From a bacterium (lineage in GTDB: Bacteria > Myxococcota_A > Bradymonadia > Bradymonadales > Bradymonadaceae): a stretch of DNA of 41,385 nucleotides. Location of the stretch: contig JAUIBR010000054.1 in NCBI GenBank assembly GCA_030427705.1, positions 1 to 41,385 of the forward strand, in the 5' to 3' direction. Shown in pieces: positions 1 to 8,700 of the stretch. Position 1 is the stretch's first letter. Each line of letters starts with the position of its first letter. Below the pieces are notes generated by a model. It was not told the origin of the DNA and did not search any database. It worked only from the letters and a program-made list of their open reading frames with translations. The translations under genes were made by a program, and so were the position numbers.

Positions 1-1
1 C

Positions 2-1537
2 TGTGGCACCATGCTCGATTGCGGTGCGTGTGCGTGTGTCGGAGGACAACCCGTGCAAGCGGAGTGTGGTCCGTGCGGCCTTGGCCGTATCGTCTGTTCG
101 ACTGACACCGAAGGGGCCTGTGAGGTCCCGCCTGTGCTTGATGGGGTCGCCTGCGAGGATGTCCTTTTCGTAGAAGCCGCCGCGGTCGGTGGCGATGGTT
201 CGGCCGAAAGCCCATTTGCCGACCTGGCCTCTGCAATGGCAGTGGCAGAATCGGGGGATGTCGTCTTGGTGGCCAAGACGAACGTCGACTATGCAGAGCC
301 CATCGTGCTCAAAGACGGGGTGTCGGTATCCGGAGCATGGAATCGGTCGGGTACCTGGGAGTACGACACCACCGTGAAAGCGAAGTTTATGGTGCCGACG
401 GTATCAAGCGACGACACCGTTGGGCTCTTGGCCGAAAACCTGTCAACCGACGCCATCATTGAGAATCTAGAGATTCGCACAGAAAACGCAGATGACCTGT
501 TTAACAACTATGGATTGTTGGCAGTACAGGTGAGCAACGTTGTTTTTCGTGAAATGAGCGTTCGGACAGGCCAAGGAGGCGCAGGAACTGACGGCGCCAA
601 CGGGATGAATGGTGGCGATGGTGATGATGGAACTGATGGGGAGGAATGGTTGGCGTCGGACGGGATATGTGACCCACAATTTGATCCGATTGCTTCCACT
701 TTTGTTCCGGGGGTCGGCGGCGGGAACACCATGTGTCCGGCTGCGAATGGCGGCAATGGTGGCCGTGGTCGATTGGAGACGCAGGCAGGCGTACAGTCGG
801 CATTGCCGGGTTCAGACGGCGCATCAGGAATCGCTGGAGGAATTGGCGGCGTTGAAACATCGACGACGAACCGCGCAGGCCGCGATGGTGCTGTAGGGCC
901 AAGCTTCACAGTTAGCGCTGACAACGGGATGCGTGGTGAGAGCGGTGGCTTGGTGATGGAGAACCGTTGGGTCAATACTGGCGACGGGCAACCAGGGGCT
1001 AATGGAACCGCTGGTGATGGTGGTGGCGGCGGCGGCGGATCGGCCAATACACCCACGGCCACGGGTAAGGCGCGATTCTACGGCACCAGCGGCGGCGGTG
1101 GTGGCGCTGGCGGCTGCGGGGGGACCGGTGGACTTGGAGGCCTAGGTGGTGGCGGATCTTTCGCACTGTTCGTTGTCACGGGCGACTTTGACATAGTGGC
1201 TAGTGAGTTCACAGCCGGTCCTGGGGGCCTCGGGGGCCGAGGTGGATCGGGGGGGCTGGGAGGTGCTGCTGGTCAAGGTGGGCGAGGTGTTAACATGCTT
1301 TGTGGTGAAACGGTTATCACGGCCGGAGACGGAGGCAATGGCACTCGCGGCCAGCAAGGTGGCGATGGTGCAGGAGGGGCTGGCGGTGTGAGTTACGGCG
1401 CTTACTGTACACAGACTTTCCTAGATCTTACGGACGTCACCTTCGATTCGCTAGGTTCAGCACAAGGGGGGCTCGGCGGAACTAGCGGCGAGGCTGGTGG
1501 AGCGGGAATCAGCGAAGACCAATTCCGCTGCGAATAG
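2..1537 (+). CDS. Gly-rich surface protein, 5' end missing
   Basis: The reading frame is open to the left edge, so the true start lies outside the window. The first visible residues (CGTMLDCGACAC) align with the middle of the Cys-rich segment of the next gene (CGGELDCGECAC), so the ATG at 11 is internal. After the Cys-rich part comes a segment of the DUF1565/parallel-beta-helix type (LFVEAAAVGGDGSAESPF), then a long Gly-rich low-complexity region with GGxGG and GxDG runs from about residue 190 to the end. The protein is a tandem paralogue of the gene at 1733 and is probably secreted or surface-attached; its signal peptide is not in view. No enzymatic function can be assigned. A strong terminator follows. 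Confidence 0.8.
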   Translation, partial: CGTMLDCGACACVGGQPVQAECGPCGLGRIVCSTDTEGACEVPPVLDGVACEDVLFVEAAAVGGDGSAESPFADLASAMAVAESGDVVLVAKTNVDYAEPIVLKDGVSVSGAWNRSGTWEYDTTVKAKFMVPTVSSDDTVGLLAENLSTDAIIENLEIRTENADDLFNNYGLLAVQVSNVVFREMSVRTGQGGAGTDGANGMNGGDGDDGTDGEEWLASDGICDPQFDPIASTFVPGVGGGNTMCPAANGGNGGRGRLETQAGVQSALPGSDGASGIAGGIGGVETSTTNRAGRDGAVGPSFTVSADNGMRGESGGLVMENRWVNTGDGQPGANGTAGDGGGGGGGSANTPTATGKARFYGTSGGGGGAGGCGGTGGLGGLGGGGSFALFVVTGDFDIVASEFTAGPGGLGGRGGSGGLGGAAGQGGRGVNMLCGETVITAGDGGNGTRGQQGGDGAGGAGGVSYGAYCTQTFLDLTDVTFDSLGSAQGGLGGTSGEAGGAGISEDQFRCE

Positions 1538-1561
1538 CAGCCAGTACCTCAATCCTACCGA

Positions 1562-1593
1562 AGAGGTTGCGGAGCTCCGCAGCCTCTTTTTTT
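1562..1593 (+). terminator. Rho-independent terminator
   Basis: A stem of about 12 bp (GAGGTTGCGGAG paired with CTCCGCAGCCTC, with one G-U) is followed directly by a run of seven T. It lies 25 bp after the stop of the first Gly-rich gene. The A+T-rich 130 bp after it, up to the next start, presumably hold the promoter of the second paralogue, but no clear -35/-10 pair stands out. Confidence 0.85.
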
Positions 1594-1732
1594 GTGCGCG
1601 TCCGGGCATGTTTTTATAAAAAACACCAATGCATGTCTTTTGTGTTTGCTTATGTGAAATGTTGTTGTTAATGTCTTCTTGTTGCTTAAAAAGAAACAGA
1701 TTTAACAATACCCAAAGAGCAAAGGAAAGAAC

Positions 1733-3598
1733 ATGCGTTTGGCAAAGTTGATAGTGATGGTAGGGTCGTGGCTAACGCTTGCAGGATGTGGGGAAACCCT
1801 CAGCGAGCAGGGGGCGACAAGTACGCCAAGCAATGCAATGACATCCAACAACGACATTGCGTCGAATAATAAGGCCACAACCAATAACGACGCTGCATCA
1901 AACAACAACACAGCGAAAAACAACACCTCCTCAAACAACGACAGCTCGACGAATAACACCTCGTCCAATAACAACGATACCATGACAAACAACGACGTTT
2001 GTGAGCCTCGGACGTCCTGTCCGGTGGACATCTGCGGCATCGTCGATGACGGCTGCGGTGGTGAGCTCGATTGTGGCGAGTGCGCATGTGAAGACGGCGT
2101 TGCGACCAAGCCACTGTGTGGCCCATGTGATCTGGGTGTGACCGTGTGTGGCACAGACGAGACCGGCTTTGGGCGCTGTGAGATGCCTAATGGCATGGCG
2201 CAGTTCATATCGCAAAGCTGTGATGCCGTGATTTACGTCGATGGGGCAGCCACGCAGGTGGGTGACGGCAGCGCAGAGAAGCCGTATCAAACCTATACCG
2301 ATGCGATTGAGAGCGCTTCCGAAGGGGCATTCATCGTGATGAGTGATGCACCTCTGACCGATGTCATCGTCGTGAACGAGGCGGTGCACGTCTTTGGTGG
2401 CTACAGCTCGGATTGGACGTATCAGCCTGGCGTTCGCACGCCGGTAAATGTGCCCGGCAGCCCGCAAGGACATGTGGTTGGACTTCTGGCTGAGCAGATT
2501 GGCACACAGACGTTTGTGTCAGGTATCGAGGTCAAGACGGGCGATGCAGGACCGGAGAAGAATGCCTATGGCGCGTTTATTGAGTCCGCATCGAGCCTTG
2601 AGCTCGCCGATTCAGAGTTTGTTGCTGGCAAAGGCGGCGATGGTATCGACGGTGCCCAGTCTGGGCTTCATGGGGCAGACGGCGGCGACGGCGAGCATGC
2701 GAGCGTGGCGCCGCGAGGGACGTGGGCGAATCAGTATGTCTGCATGCTAGCCGCGGGTGTAGGCCTTGCGGGCTACTACGGCGAGGGCGGCACAAACCCA
2801 AGCTGTCCGATTGCAAATGGGGGCGATGGCGGCAAAGGCTCGTTTGTCGAAGGCACAAGCATCACGCGTGTCGCCCTGTCCGGTGAGGCATCGGCATCCG
2901 GCACCGCAGGCGGTGCAGCTCCCACCTCAACAAGCGGTTTCGCTCGAAACGGCTTCATTGGCGGCTCGCAGCTTGATGCACCCGATGGCGAAGACGGTCG
3001 ATCGACGCTTGCCCTGATTGGCGGTCACGTCGTGATGCCCGATGGCAACGGTCAAGACGGTGTCGATGGCGCACACGGCAACGGTGGTGGCGGAGGCTCC
3101 GGAGGATGGGGTCCACGTCTTAATGAAGGCGCAGGTGGCGTGCGTGTGGGTCTTGACGGTGCTGGCGGTGGCGCTGGCGGCTGTGGTGGCACCGGAGGGC
3201 AGGGCGGAACGGCTGGCGGGTCAAGCTTCGGGGCTGTGATTGTCAACGGCACGCCTTCGCTTGAGAACGTCACGTTTGCGGCCTCGGATGCAGGTCGCGG
3301 CGGCATGGGCACAAACGGTGGCGACGGCGGATTTGGCGGCGGACCTGGTCAGGCCGTCGATGCTGGCGGTCACTGCAATTACACATACAGCAGCGGATTT
3401 GGCGGTGACGGTGGATTCGGTGGCGACGGTGGCGCAGGTGGTGACGGCGGAAGCGGCGCAGGCGGTGCGTCGATTGGGCTTTTGTGCTTCCAGGCTTCAC
3501 CACGAATGACGGATGTGCAGTATCAGGCATCAGCGGCTGGGACAGGAGGTTCTGGCGCTGAGAATGGAATCAGCCTTGAGCAACGGTCTTGCAAGTAA
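1733..3598 (+). CDS. Gly-rich surface lipoprotein, parallel-helix type
   Basis: The 621-residue protein begins with a lipoprotein signal ending in the lipobox LAGC (Cys19). An Asn/Ser/Thr-rich spacer follows at about residues 35-88, a linker style common in Myxococcota/Bradymonadales exported proteins. Residues 90-163 form a Cys-rich module. Residues from about 166 resemble DUF1565/parallel-beta-helix starts (IYVDGAATQVGDGSAEKPY). From about 290 onward the chain is Gly/Asp-rich, like PGRS or collagen-like low complexity. A purine-rich site (AAAGGAAAGAAC) precedes the ATG. It is probably anchored to the outer membrane and exposed. The function is unknown; adhesion or matrix roles are guesses. 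Base composition is G-heavy because of the Gly repeats, so other-frame reading frames here are shadows. Confidence 0.9.
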   Translation: MRLAKLIVMVGSWLTLAGCGETLSEQGATSTPSNAMTSNNDIASNNKATTNNDAASNNNTAKNNTSSNNDSSTNNTSSNNNDTMTNNDVCEPRTSCPVDICGIVDDGCGGELDCGECACEDGVATKPLCGPCDLGVTVCGTDETGFGRCEMPNGMAQFISQSCDAVIYVDGAATQVGDGSAEKPYQTYTDAIESASEGAFIVMSDAPLTDVIVVNEAVHVFGGYSSDWTYQPGVRTPVNVPGSPQGHVVGLLAEQIGTQTFVSGIEVKTGDAGPEKNAYGAFIESASSLELADSEFVAGKGGDGIDGAQSGLHGADGGDGEHASVAPRGTWANQYVCMLAAGVGLAGYYGEGGTNPSCPIANGGDGGKGSFVEGTSITRVALSGEASASGTAGGAAPTSTSGFARNGFIGGSQLDAPDGEDGRSTLALIGGHVVMPDGNGQDGVDGAHGNGGGGGSGGWGPRLNEGAGGVRVGLDGAGGGAGGCGGTGGQGGTAGGSSFGAVIVNGTPSLENVTFAASDAGRGGMGTNGGDGGFGGGPGQAVDAGGHCNYTYSSGFGGDGGFGGDGGAGGDGGSGAGGASIGLLCFQASPRMTDVQYQASAAGTGGSGAENGISLEQRSCK

Positions 3599-3644
3599 CT
3601 GCATTGTGACCACGGACGGTCTTGGCCATGGATGGTCAACAACA

Positions 3645-3686
3645 GCGCTCCCGACGTTTCACGGACGATACGCGGGGCGCTTTTTT
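3645..3686 (+). terminator. Probable Rho-independent terminator
   Basis: GCGCTCCCG at 3645-3653 can pair with CGGGGCGC ending at 3680, with one bulge, and six T follow (3681-3686). It separates the second Gly-rich gene from the Cys-rich lipoprotein whose ATG is at 3699. Confidence 0.55.
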
Positions 3687-3698
3687 GTGGAGTACAGT

Positions 3699-4856
3699 AT
3701 GAAACGCCTCGCCCTTTGGATGTTTATCGTGTTGGGTTGTCACGACCCCGATGCGTGTACGGTTACGCAGCTTGAGACCACCTCAGCGGTGAATTGCGGT
3801 GATGACGTGCTTGAGGTCCCAAGACTACCCGCTGGCACAACCTGTGTGCGCAATGGCGATGCAATCGCCTGCGACAATGGCCGTGACTATGCGTTTGCGA
3901 GCGACACCTCGAACCCAACCGCCACGCCCACATCCGACAGGGAGGCGACAGAAACACCCTTTGGAGGCATCACCGACCCTCGGGCGTGCAGACGTGTCTT
4001 GGGGCAGGTGATGTGCCTCGATGGTACACAGGTGTCCGCGACTGGCATCGGTGAGCAAGCCACCTGTCGAACCCGTCCAAACCCCGGCGTGGGGCAAGTG
4101 GTGGTGTGCACCGATGGCGAATCACGCTGGGAGCTCGAACCCGAGGAATCACCCGTCACGTGTGCAGAGCGCGGTCAGGCCATTGTGTGTACCGACGGCA
4201 CGATTCTCGATGAAGACGATATCAGCGGGTGTGACGTCGAAGAGGTGACCGTTGCGCGGAATCAAAACGAAGACCTTCTGGTGCTGTGTGCCGGCGTTGA
4301 GTTGTTGGTGATTGAGGCGACCGCCTACTGCCGTGACGTGTGGATTGAATCCCAGTCCGACTATGAGGCGTTTTTGCGTCAAGGGTGCACGCGTGTCTAC
4401 GGCGATTTGACCCTCACCAATATTCACGTCGGCAACCTGACCGAGCTCGGCGTCGAGCGTATCGCCGGACGCTTGGCTGTTGCGGAAACCCACCTCGTGG
4501 AGCTCAACACGCGCGTCAAATACGTCGAATCGGTTCAGATTGCAGACAATGACTCGCTCTCTCGACTAACGTTTGAGACCGGTCTGCACGTGGAGGGAAG
4601 CGTCGAAGTCACGGGAAACGACGAGCTTGATGTGATTGATGCAAACCACCTTCGCTGGGTCGATGCCTGGGTCATCAGTGGCAATCAGGGTCTGGAGCAG
4701 GTCAAACTTCCCGAAGACGTGCTAAACCGCATGTCGCTCTTCATGCTCATCGACAATGCCAGCCTTCGGCTGTGTGAGGTGGAATTCATCTGGCTGTGGG
4801 CCGAAAGCATGGCGGACTCAGTGTATGTGGGCAACAATGGGCCACAATGCACTTGA
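3699..4856 (+). CDS. Cys-rich lipoprotein with receptor-L-like repeats
   Basis: The frame is open upstream to 3513, but the ATG at 3699 is chosen because it gives a lipoprotein signal (MKRLALWMFIVLGC, lipobox VLGC) and has GGAG seven bases upstream. The 385-residue product has an N-terminal half with repeated short Cys motifs (IACDNG, VMCLDGT, VVCTDGE, IVCTDGT). The C-terminal half has LTLTNIHVGNL, VQIADNDSLSRL and WVISGNQGLEQV repeats, which resemble the irregular leucine-rich repeats of receptor L domains. It is likely outer-membrane anchored and exposed. No catalytic motif is seen. It is followed by a convergent minus-strand small gene. Confidence 0.82.
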   Translation: MKRLALWMFIVLGCHDPDACTVTQLETTSAVNCGDDVLEVPRLPAGTTCVRNGDAIACDNGRDYAFASDTSNPTATPTSDREATETPFGGITDPRACRRVLGQVMCLDGTQVSATGIGEQATCRTRPNPGVGQVVVCTDGESRWELEPEESPVTCAERGQAIVCTDGTILDEDDISGCDVEEVTVARNQNEDLLVLCAGVELLVIEATAYCRDVWIESQSDYEAFLRQGCTRVYGDLTLTNIHVGNLTELGVERIAGRLAVAETHLVELNTRVKYVESVQIADNDSLSRLTFETGLHVEGSVEVTGNDELDVIDANHLRWVDAWVISGNQGLEQVKLPEDVLNRMSLFMLIDNASLRLCEVEFIWLWAESMADSVYVGNNGPQCT

Positions 4857-4912
4857 GTAAATACGCAAAAACGTGTGATAAATTGGGCTCTTGAATCACC
4901 TGTCGCTAGTGC

Positions 4913-4930
4913 CGCCGCCGAAGGCGGCAT
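4913..4930 (-). terminator. GC hairpin downstream of small minus-strand gene
   Basis: On the minus strand GCCGCC-TTC-GGCGGC forms a perfect 6-bp stem about 20 bases past the stop of the 57-residue gene. There is no T run after it, so termination activity is only inferred from its position between two convergent genes. Confidence 0.35.
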
Positions 4931-4949
4931 TGGTGCTTCTTGGGCTGTC

Positions 4950-5123
4950 CTACTCGGCGCAAGGGACGCCTGGCAGAGTGAAGTCTGGGCGTTCGAGTTC
5001 GACGGTGGGCTCGTCGTCATCAAACAGGGCGTTTAGGTCCTGGTCGGTCTCAGGAATGAAGAGCTTGACGACTTTGACGATACCGGTCTCGAGATCGATG
5101 ATGTTTGTGAAGTAGACTTGCAT
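4950..5123 (-). CDS. Small 57-residue acidic protein, unknown
   Basis: An ATG at 5123 preceded by AGGAG at a spacing of seven opens a 57-codon frame beginning MQVYFTNIIDLETGIVKVVK and ending in PGVPCAE. The product is acidic in its middle (LFDDDEPTVELE) and has no signal peptide or membrane segment. I do not recognise it. The good ribosome-binding site and the structured leader shared with the unrelated gene at 27598-28353 argue that it is really expressed. It could be a small regulator, a peptide-type effector or a truncated relic. Confidence 0.6.
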   Translation of the reverse strand: MQVYFTNIIDLETGIVKVVKLFIPETDQDLNALFDDDEPTVELERPDFTLPGVPCAE

Positions 5124-5400
5124 GATGTGCTCCTAATGTTTGGCGGGGCCTATCCCCGTGTGTCAGGCGCGATCAAAGGGCGTCATGGTCGAGCGACGGC
5201 AAGCCCAATCAAGCGTTAGCCACGCAAGCCAAAGGCGAGTAGCGTCAAAGCATTTCAGGCAGCGCTAGCCACGGACCGAAGGGAGTAGCGTGGGTGCAAC
5301 GCACCAGATGGCGTCAGAAACGGGCGTTTCTGGGAGTGCTTTAGCGGGCTTGTCCGTCTAGCGAGACGACGCACTAGATTCGAGACGAAAACGAAAGGGT
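5124..5400 (-). promoter_or_regulatory. Structured leader element, copy A
   Basis: Upstream of the small gene lie, in order, these parts. A hairpin CGGGG/CCCCG spans 5144-5158. Two repeats of the form CGTTAGCCAC...GAGTAGCGT sit at 5213-5245 and 5262-5291, 49 bp apart. A hairpin GGTGC-AAC-GCACC lies at 5293-5305, then CAGAAAC/GTTTCTG, the word CTTTAGC, and a hairpin CGTCT-AGCG-AGACG at 5355-5368. The same order and spacing recur at 28354-28600 with different but still paired stems. This suggests a structured RNA leader or a stand-alone small RNA. The strand is inferred from the adjoining genes. Confidence 0.55.
5213..5291. repeat. Tandem pair of ~30-bp repeats (A1, A2)
   Basis: A1 (5213-5245) and A2 (5262-5291) share CG(T/C)TAGCCACG at one end and GAGTAGCGT at the other. 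The outer arms CGTTA and TAGCG can pair with one G-U. Two near-identical units, also about 48 bp apart, occur at 28440-28518. Confidence 0.7.
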
Positions 5401-5742
5401 AGGCGGCGCAAACGGGCGGAGAACATGTGCAATGAACAATTCGGATATCGTCCATGTTGTTCTGGCAATGATTACAGGAGGTTGTGTGGATTCGGCACGT
5501 TTTGTGCCGCAGAAATCCCTTGCAAACGGTGTTTCGAGTTCTTAGCTTTTACCAAACACCAAGTCCTCACTGGGAGGGTGTCACGCCATGTGGGCGTCAA
5601 TCGCTGGAAACCAACAGCTCGCGCAGTCGGTGTCATGTTGTTGTTTGCGGTGGTGTGTTTGCAAACGGTTCGACTTTCCGTTGATCCGTGGTCTGTGCGA
5701 ACGTTGATGTGCGTGACTGCGGTCTAGGCCTTGAGAAACAGC
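5401..5742. other. Stretch without a supported gene
   Basis: This 340-bp stretch lies between the leader element and the RHS gene. Open frames exist: a 100-codon Cys-rich frame from 5425 that stops four bases before a TTG at 5731, and a 37-codon frame from 5432. Neither has a well-spaced ribosome-binding site, recognisable domain or convincing codon pattern. The stretch probably holds the RHS promoter; no clear promoter is visible. Confidence 0.4.
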
Positions 5743-8700
5743 ATGAAAACTCGGTTGGTAACATTTCTTCTTGGGCTAATGGCCGTCTTGATGGCGACAG
5801 GCACTTCATTCGCCGCACCTCCTGGGTATCAAACGTGTGCCGAACATGGACTGAACGCGTACCCAGAGCATCAGTCTTTCTCCTACCGTGGCGCAGCATT
5901 TAGTCATTTCACAAACGTTGACATGATTATGATGCCTGAAAGCGAGGTCGTGCGTTTCATGCAAAACGGACGGCTCGAAACAGACAACCCGGACCCAGGG
6001 CTCGTTCACGAGACGATGGAAGTCGCGATGGTCGTCAATCAGCGAAACTCGTTTGGTTTGTATGGCGAAATGGAGGCGATGGCTGAGTTCGAAATGGAAG
6101 GGGACTTCGTTATCGCTGTTACGCGGTCTGCCGGATTGGACCCGGCTCAACCCAATAATGTTCAGAGCGACGAGGTTTACTTCATGCCCGTCACGGGAGT
6201 GTTGAACACAGAGGGCGACCCAGCGACGTGGATCGTGCGTCAACCCGTCGGTGGTACAAACCCAAACATTCCTGGAAAAGCGCCGTGTGAGTGTGATTCC
6301 GGCGTAGCGATTTCGCGATTTGCGGCGAGTCCGGGGGCACCACCTGTTCCGTTCTGCGGACTGGGCGATTTCACGAAGGGTGGCCTCCTTTTTGAAGTGG
6401 TTAACTCTCTTAACGACATGCCGGGATTCAGTGAACACCAGCAGCTTGACGTTTGCACGCAAATGAACGTGTTGCGCGATGGAATGGGGCGGCAGACGGC
6501 CAGTGTGGTCGGAGGCCCGCAAATGATGAATTGGATTGATCTTGGTGTACCTCCGGATCCAGACCAGTGTTTCCGGCCATCCGAGTGCACCGAGATGATT
6601 CCGGCGGCCTGTGGGCTTACCGGTACTGACGTGCAGGAGGGCATCAACACACCGACAAATGAGTGCCTCGGTGAAAAAAAGGATGTCAGCCCATTATGCA
6701 CTGTGGTTTCGAAGGGCTGGAAAGAACCAATCGAATGCGGTGGTCAGGCACCCGGTGACAACGACTTGGAATCAATGGGGGCATGTATCGGCGCGAAAGG
6801 ACTCGGTGTCTCTGTCGGCTCGCATCGTCAATCACGAATTGGCGCGAAACAGACGATGCCGCCTGTCTGCAAAGTCCCTTTCAAACCCTGGTGCGCGCGG
6901 GCAGTTGATCCCGGCGACCAGAGTCATCCAGATTGGAACCAATGTTACAATGATCCAAGCGCCGGACATGATTTCTGGCTGGGGTTGATGCGATGTGATG
7001 GCTCAGGCAGTGGAAACACGCCGCCGGGCTACGCATGCTGCGAGGGCGTTGAAAACTGCTACTGTCGTGACGTACCCGGTGCTGGCGTTGAGATGTGCGT
7101 CGATTGCTCGGGTGAAACATGTGTGGAGTTCACGCGACGGGTCGCTGGCCCCGATCCCCGAGTAGGTTGTAAAGAGGCGGAGGGTTGTACGGATACTGAC
7201 ACGGAGGAGGGAGATTCTGAATCAGACAACTCGAATCATGATTGGCTGTGTCAGATAGCAGTTCTATGTGAAACCGGAGTGGTCTGTCCCCACAGGCAAC
7301 AGGGGACCTCCGTTTACTGTAAGGAGCCACCAGATGAAGACCAGACCGAGGATGAAGAGGAATCAGAGATCGCCGGGGCAAGTGAAGAGGACGATGACGA
7401 CTCCGATGGGGACGAGAGTAACGAAGATGCGAAAGAACACACAACTCGGCCGAGACAGGCTAAGCCGATTGTGGAACCCGGTGCTGAGGGCGGTGACCCA
7501 GTCTTGCTGTCCAACGGCGCGTTGGTCATGTCTTCAACGGACCTTTCGTTCCCTGGCGTCCGACCGCTTGAATTTACGAGATTTTATGACTCCCGTAGCG
7601 ACGACAAAGGCGCACTGGGCAGCAATTGGTCGCACAACTGGGAAATCAACATCCGGGCGATTGTGCCCGGGACGGCTCCAAGTTGGGCGCCGGAGTATTG
7701 TGTCGGAATGAACCCCGTCGCTACGTGCTTGATGCTCCAAGAAGCCGACGGCTCGCAGAGTCTTTTCATCTACGACCCGGTTCAGGAGGTATTCACCCCT
7801 GAGTCGGCCGTCAATAAAGTGATTCGGGCGATCGAGGGCGGTGGATACCGGCTACGATACGCTGATGGAAGGGTACAAAGATTCAACAGTGAAGGAGCAA
7901 TCCTCTCCGACCGTGATCGTTTTGGCAACGGGTTTCAGATACATCAAGAGATGACTCCGCTCTATCGGGCTTTCAAACGCTATTGCACCGTTCATGCTGA
8001 TGAAAACCACGATGGGGCCCCCTTCGAAAGCTCACGGCAACGCTTCTGTTTGGATTCGTCCACGTGCGCAGCCTACGACGCACGGGTGTGTACATTCCTG
8101 GGCGTGATTCTCGGCAAGCAGGGTGGAGAAGAGTTGGCCGACGTCGGCTGGGAACCTGGTCTGTTTGGTGGAGAACCCATTCAATTGCCGACCGAACTCA
8201 ATCCGATTCCGGCACCGTGGGAAGACGAGATCCCACCGGAGATTCTCAACGATCCACAAAATCTGGATGGGTACCTTGCGAACTACAAATCTGAAATGGA
8301 GATTGCTCAGGCTTACCTTCGACGTATCGTCGGAATCGGTTATTTGCCAGAGTCATTGGACGGAGGCCAACGATACCGACCTACGAAAGTCGTGGATGAT
8401 CACGGACGAGAGCTTCGATTCCACTACGATGACAAAACCGACGTCTCCGCATCGCAGCTGACCTTTGGCCTCCTTGAAAGGGTCGACGGCCCAGGTGGGG
8501 TTAGGATTGTATATGAGTACCAGCGTGATTCCAGCGTCGATGAAGCACTGCAAGAGCGATTCCTGACACGAGCTCGCCGTGAGTATCCGGCGTTCAATAG
8601 CACGCTAGGATGGGATGACTCCCAGTGGTGGAGTCACCGGTATGCAGGAGATTATCTTGAGTTTGAGTACACGTATCAGGATGCGAGCACGGCCAATCTT

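Noticed and set aside
500-3530. Many long frames opposite to, or out of frame with, the Gly-rich genes
   Set aside because: They arise because GGN-rich codons leave the other frames free of stops; their products are Pro-, Arg- or His-rich low complexity with no start signals.
5425-5727. A 100-codon Cys-rich frame with one hydrophobic segment just before the RHS gene
   Set aside because: The GGAG before its ATG is too close (three bases), codon use looks unselected, overlapping frames are equally open, and no homologous motif is seen.
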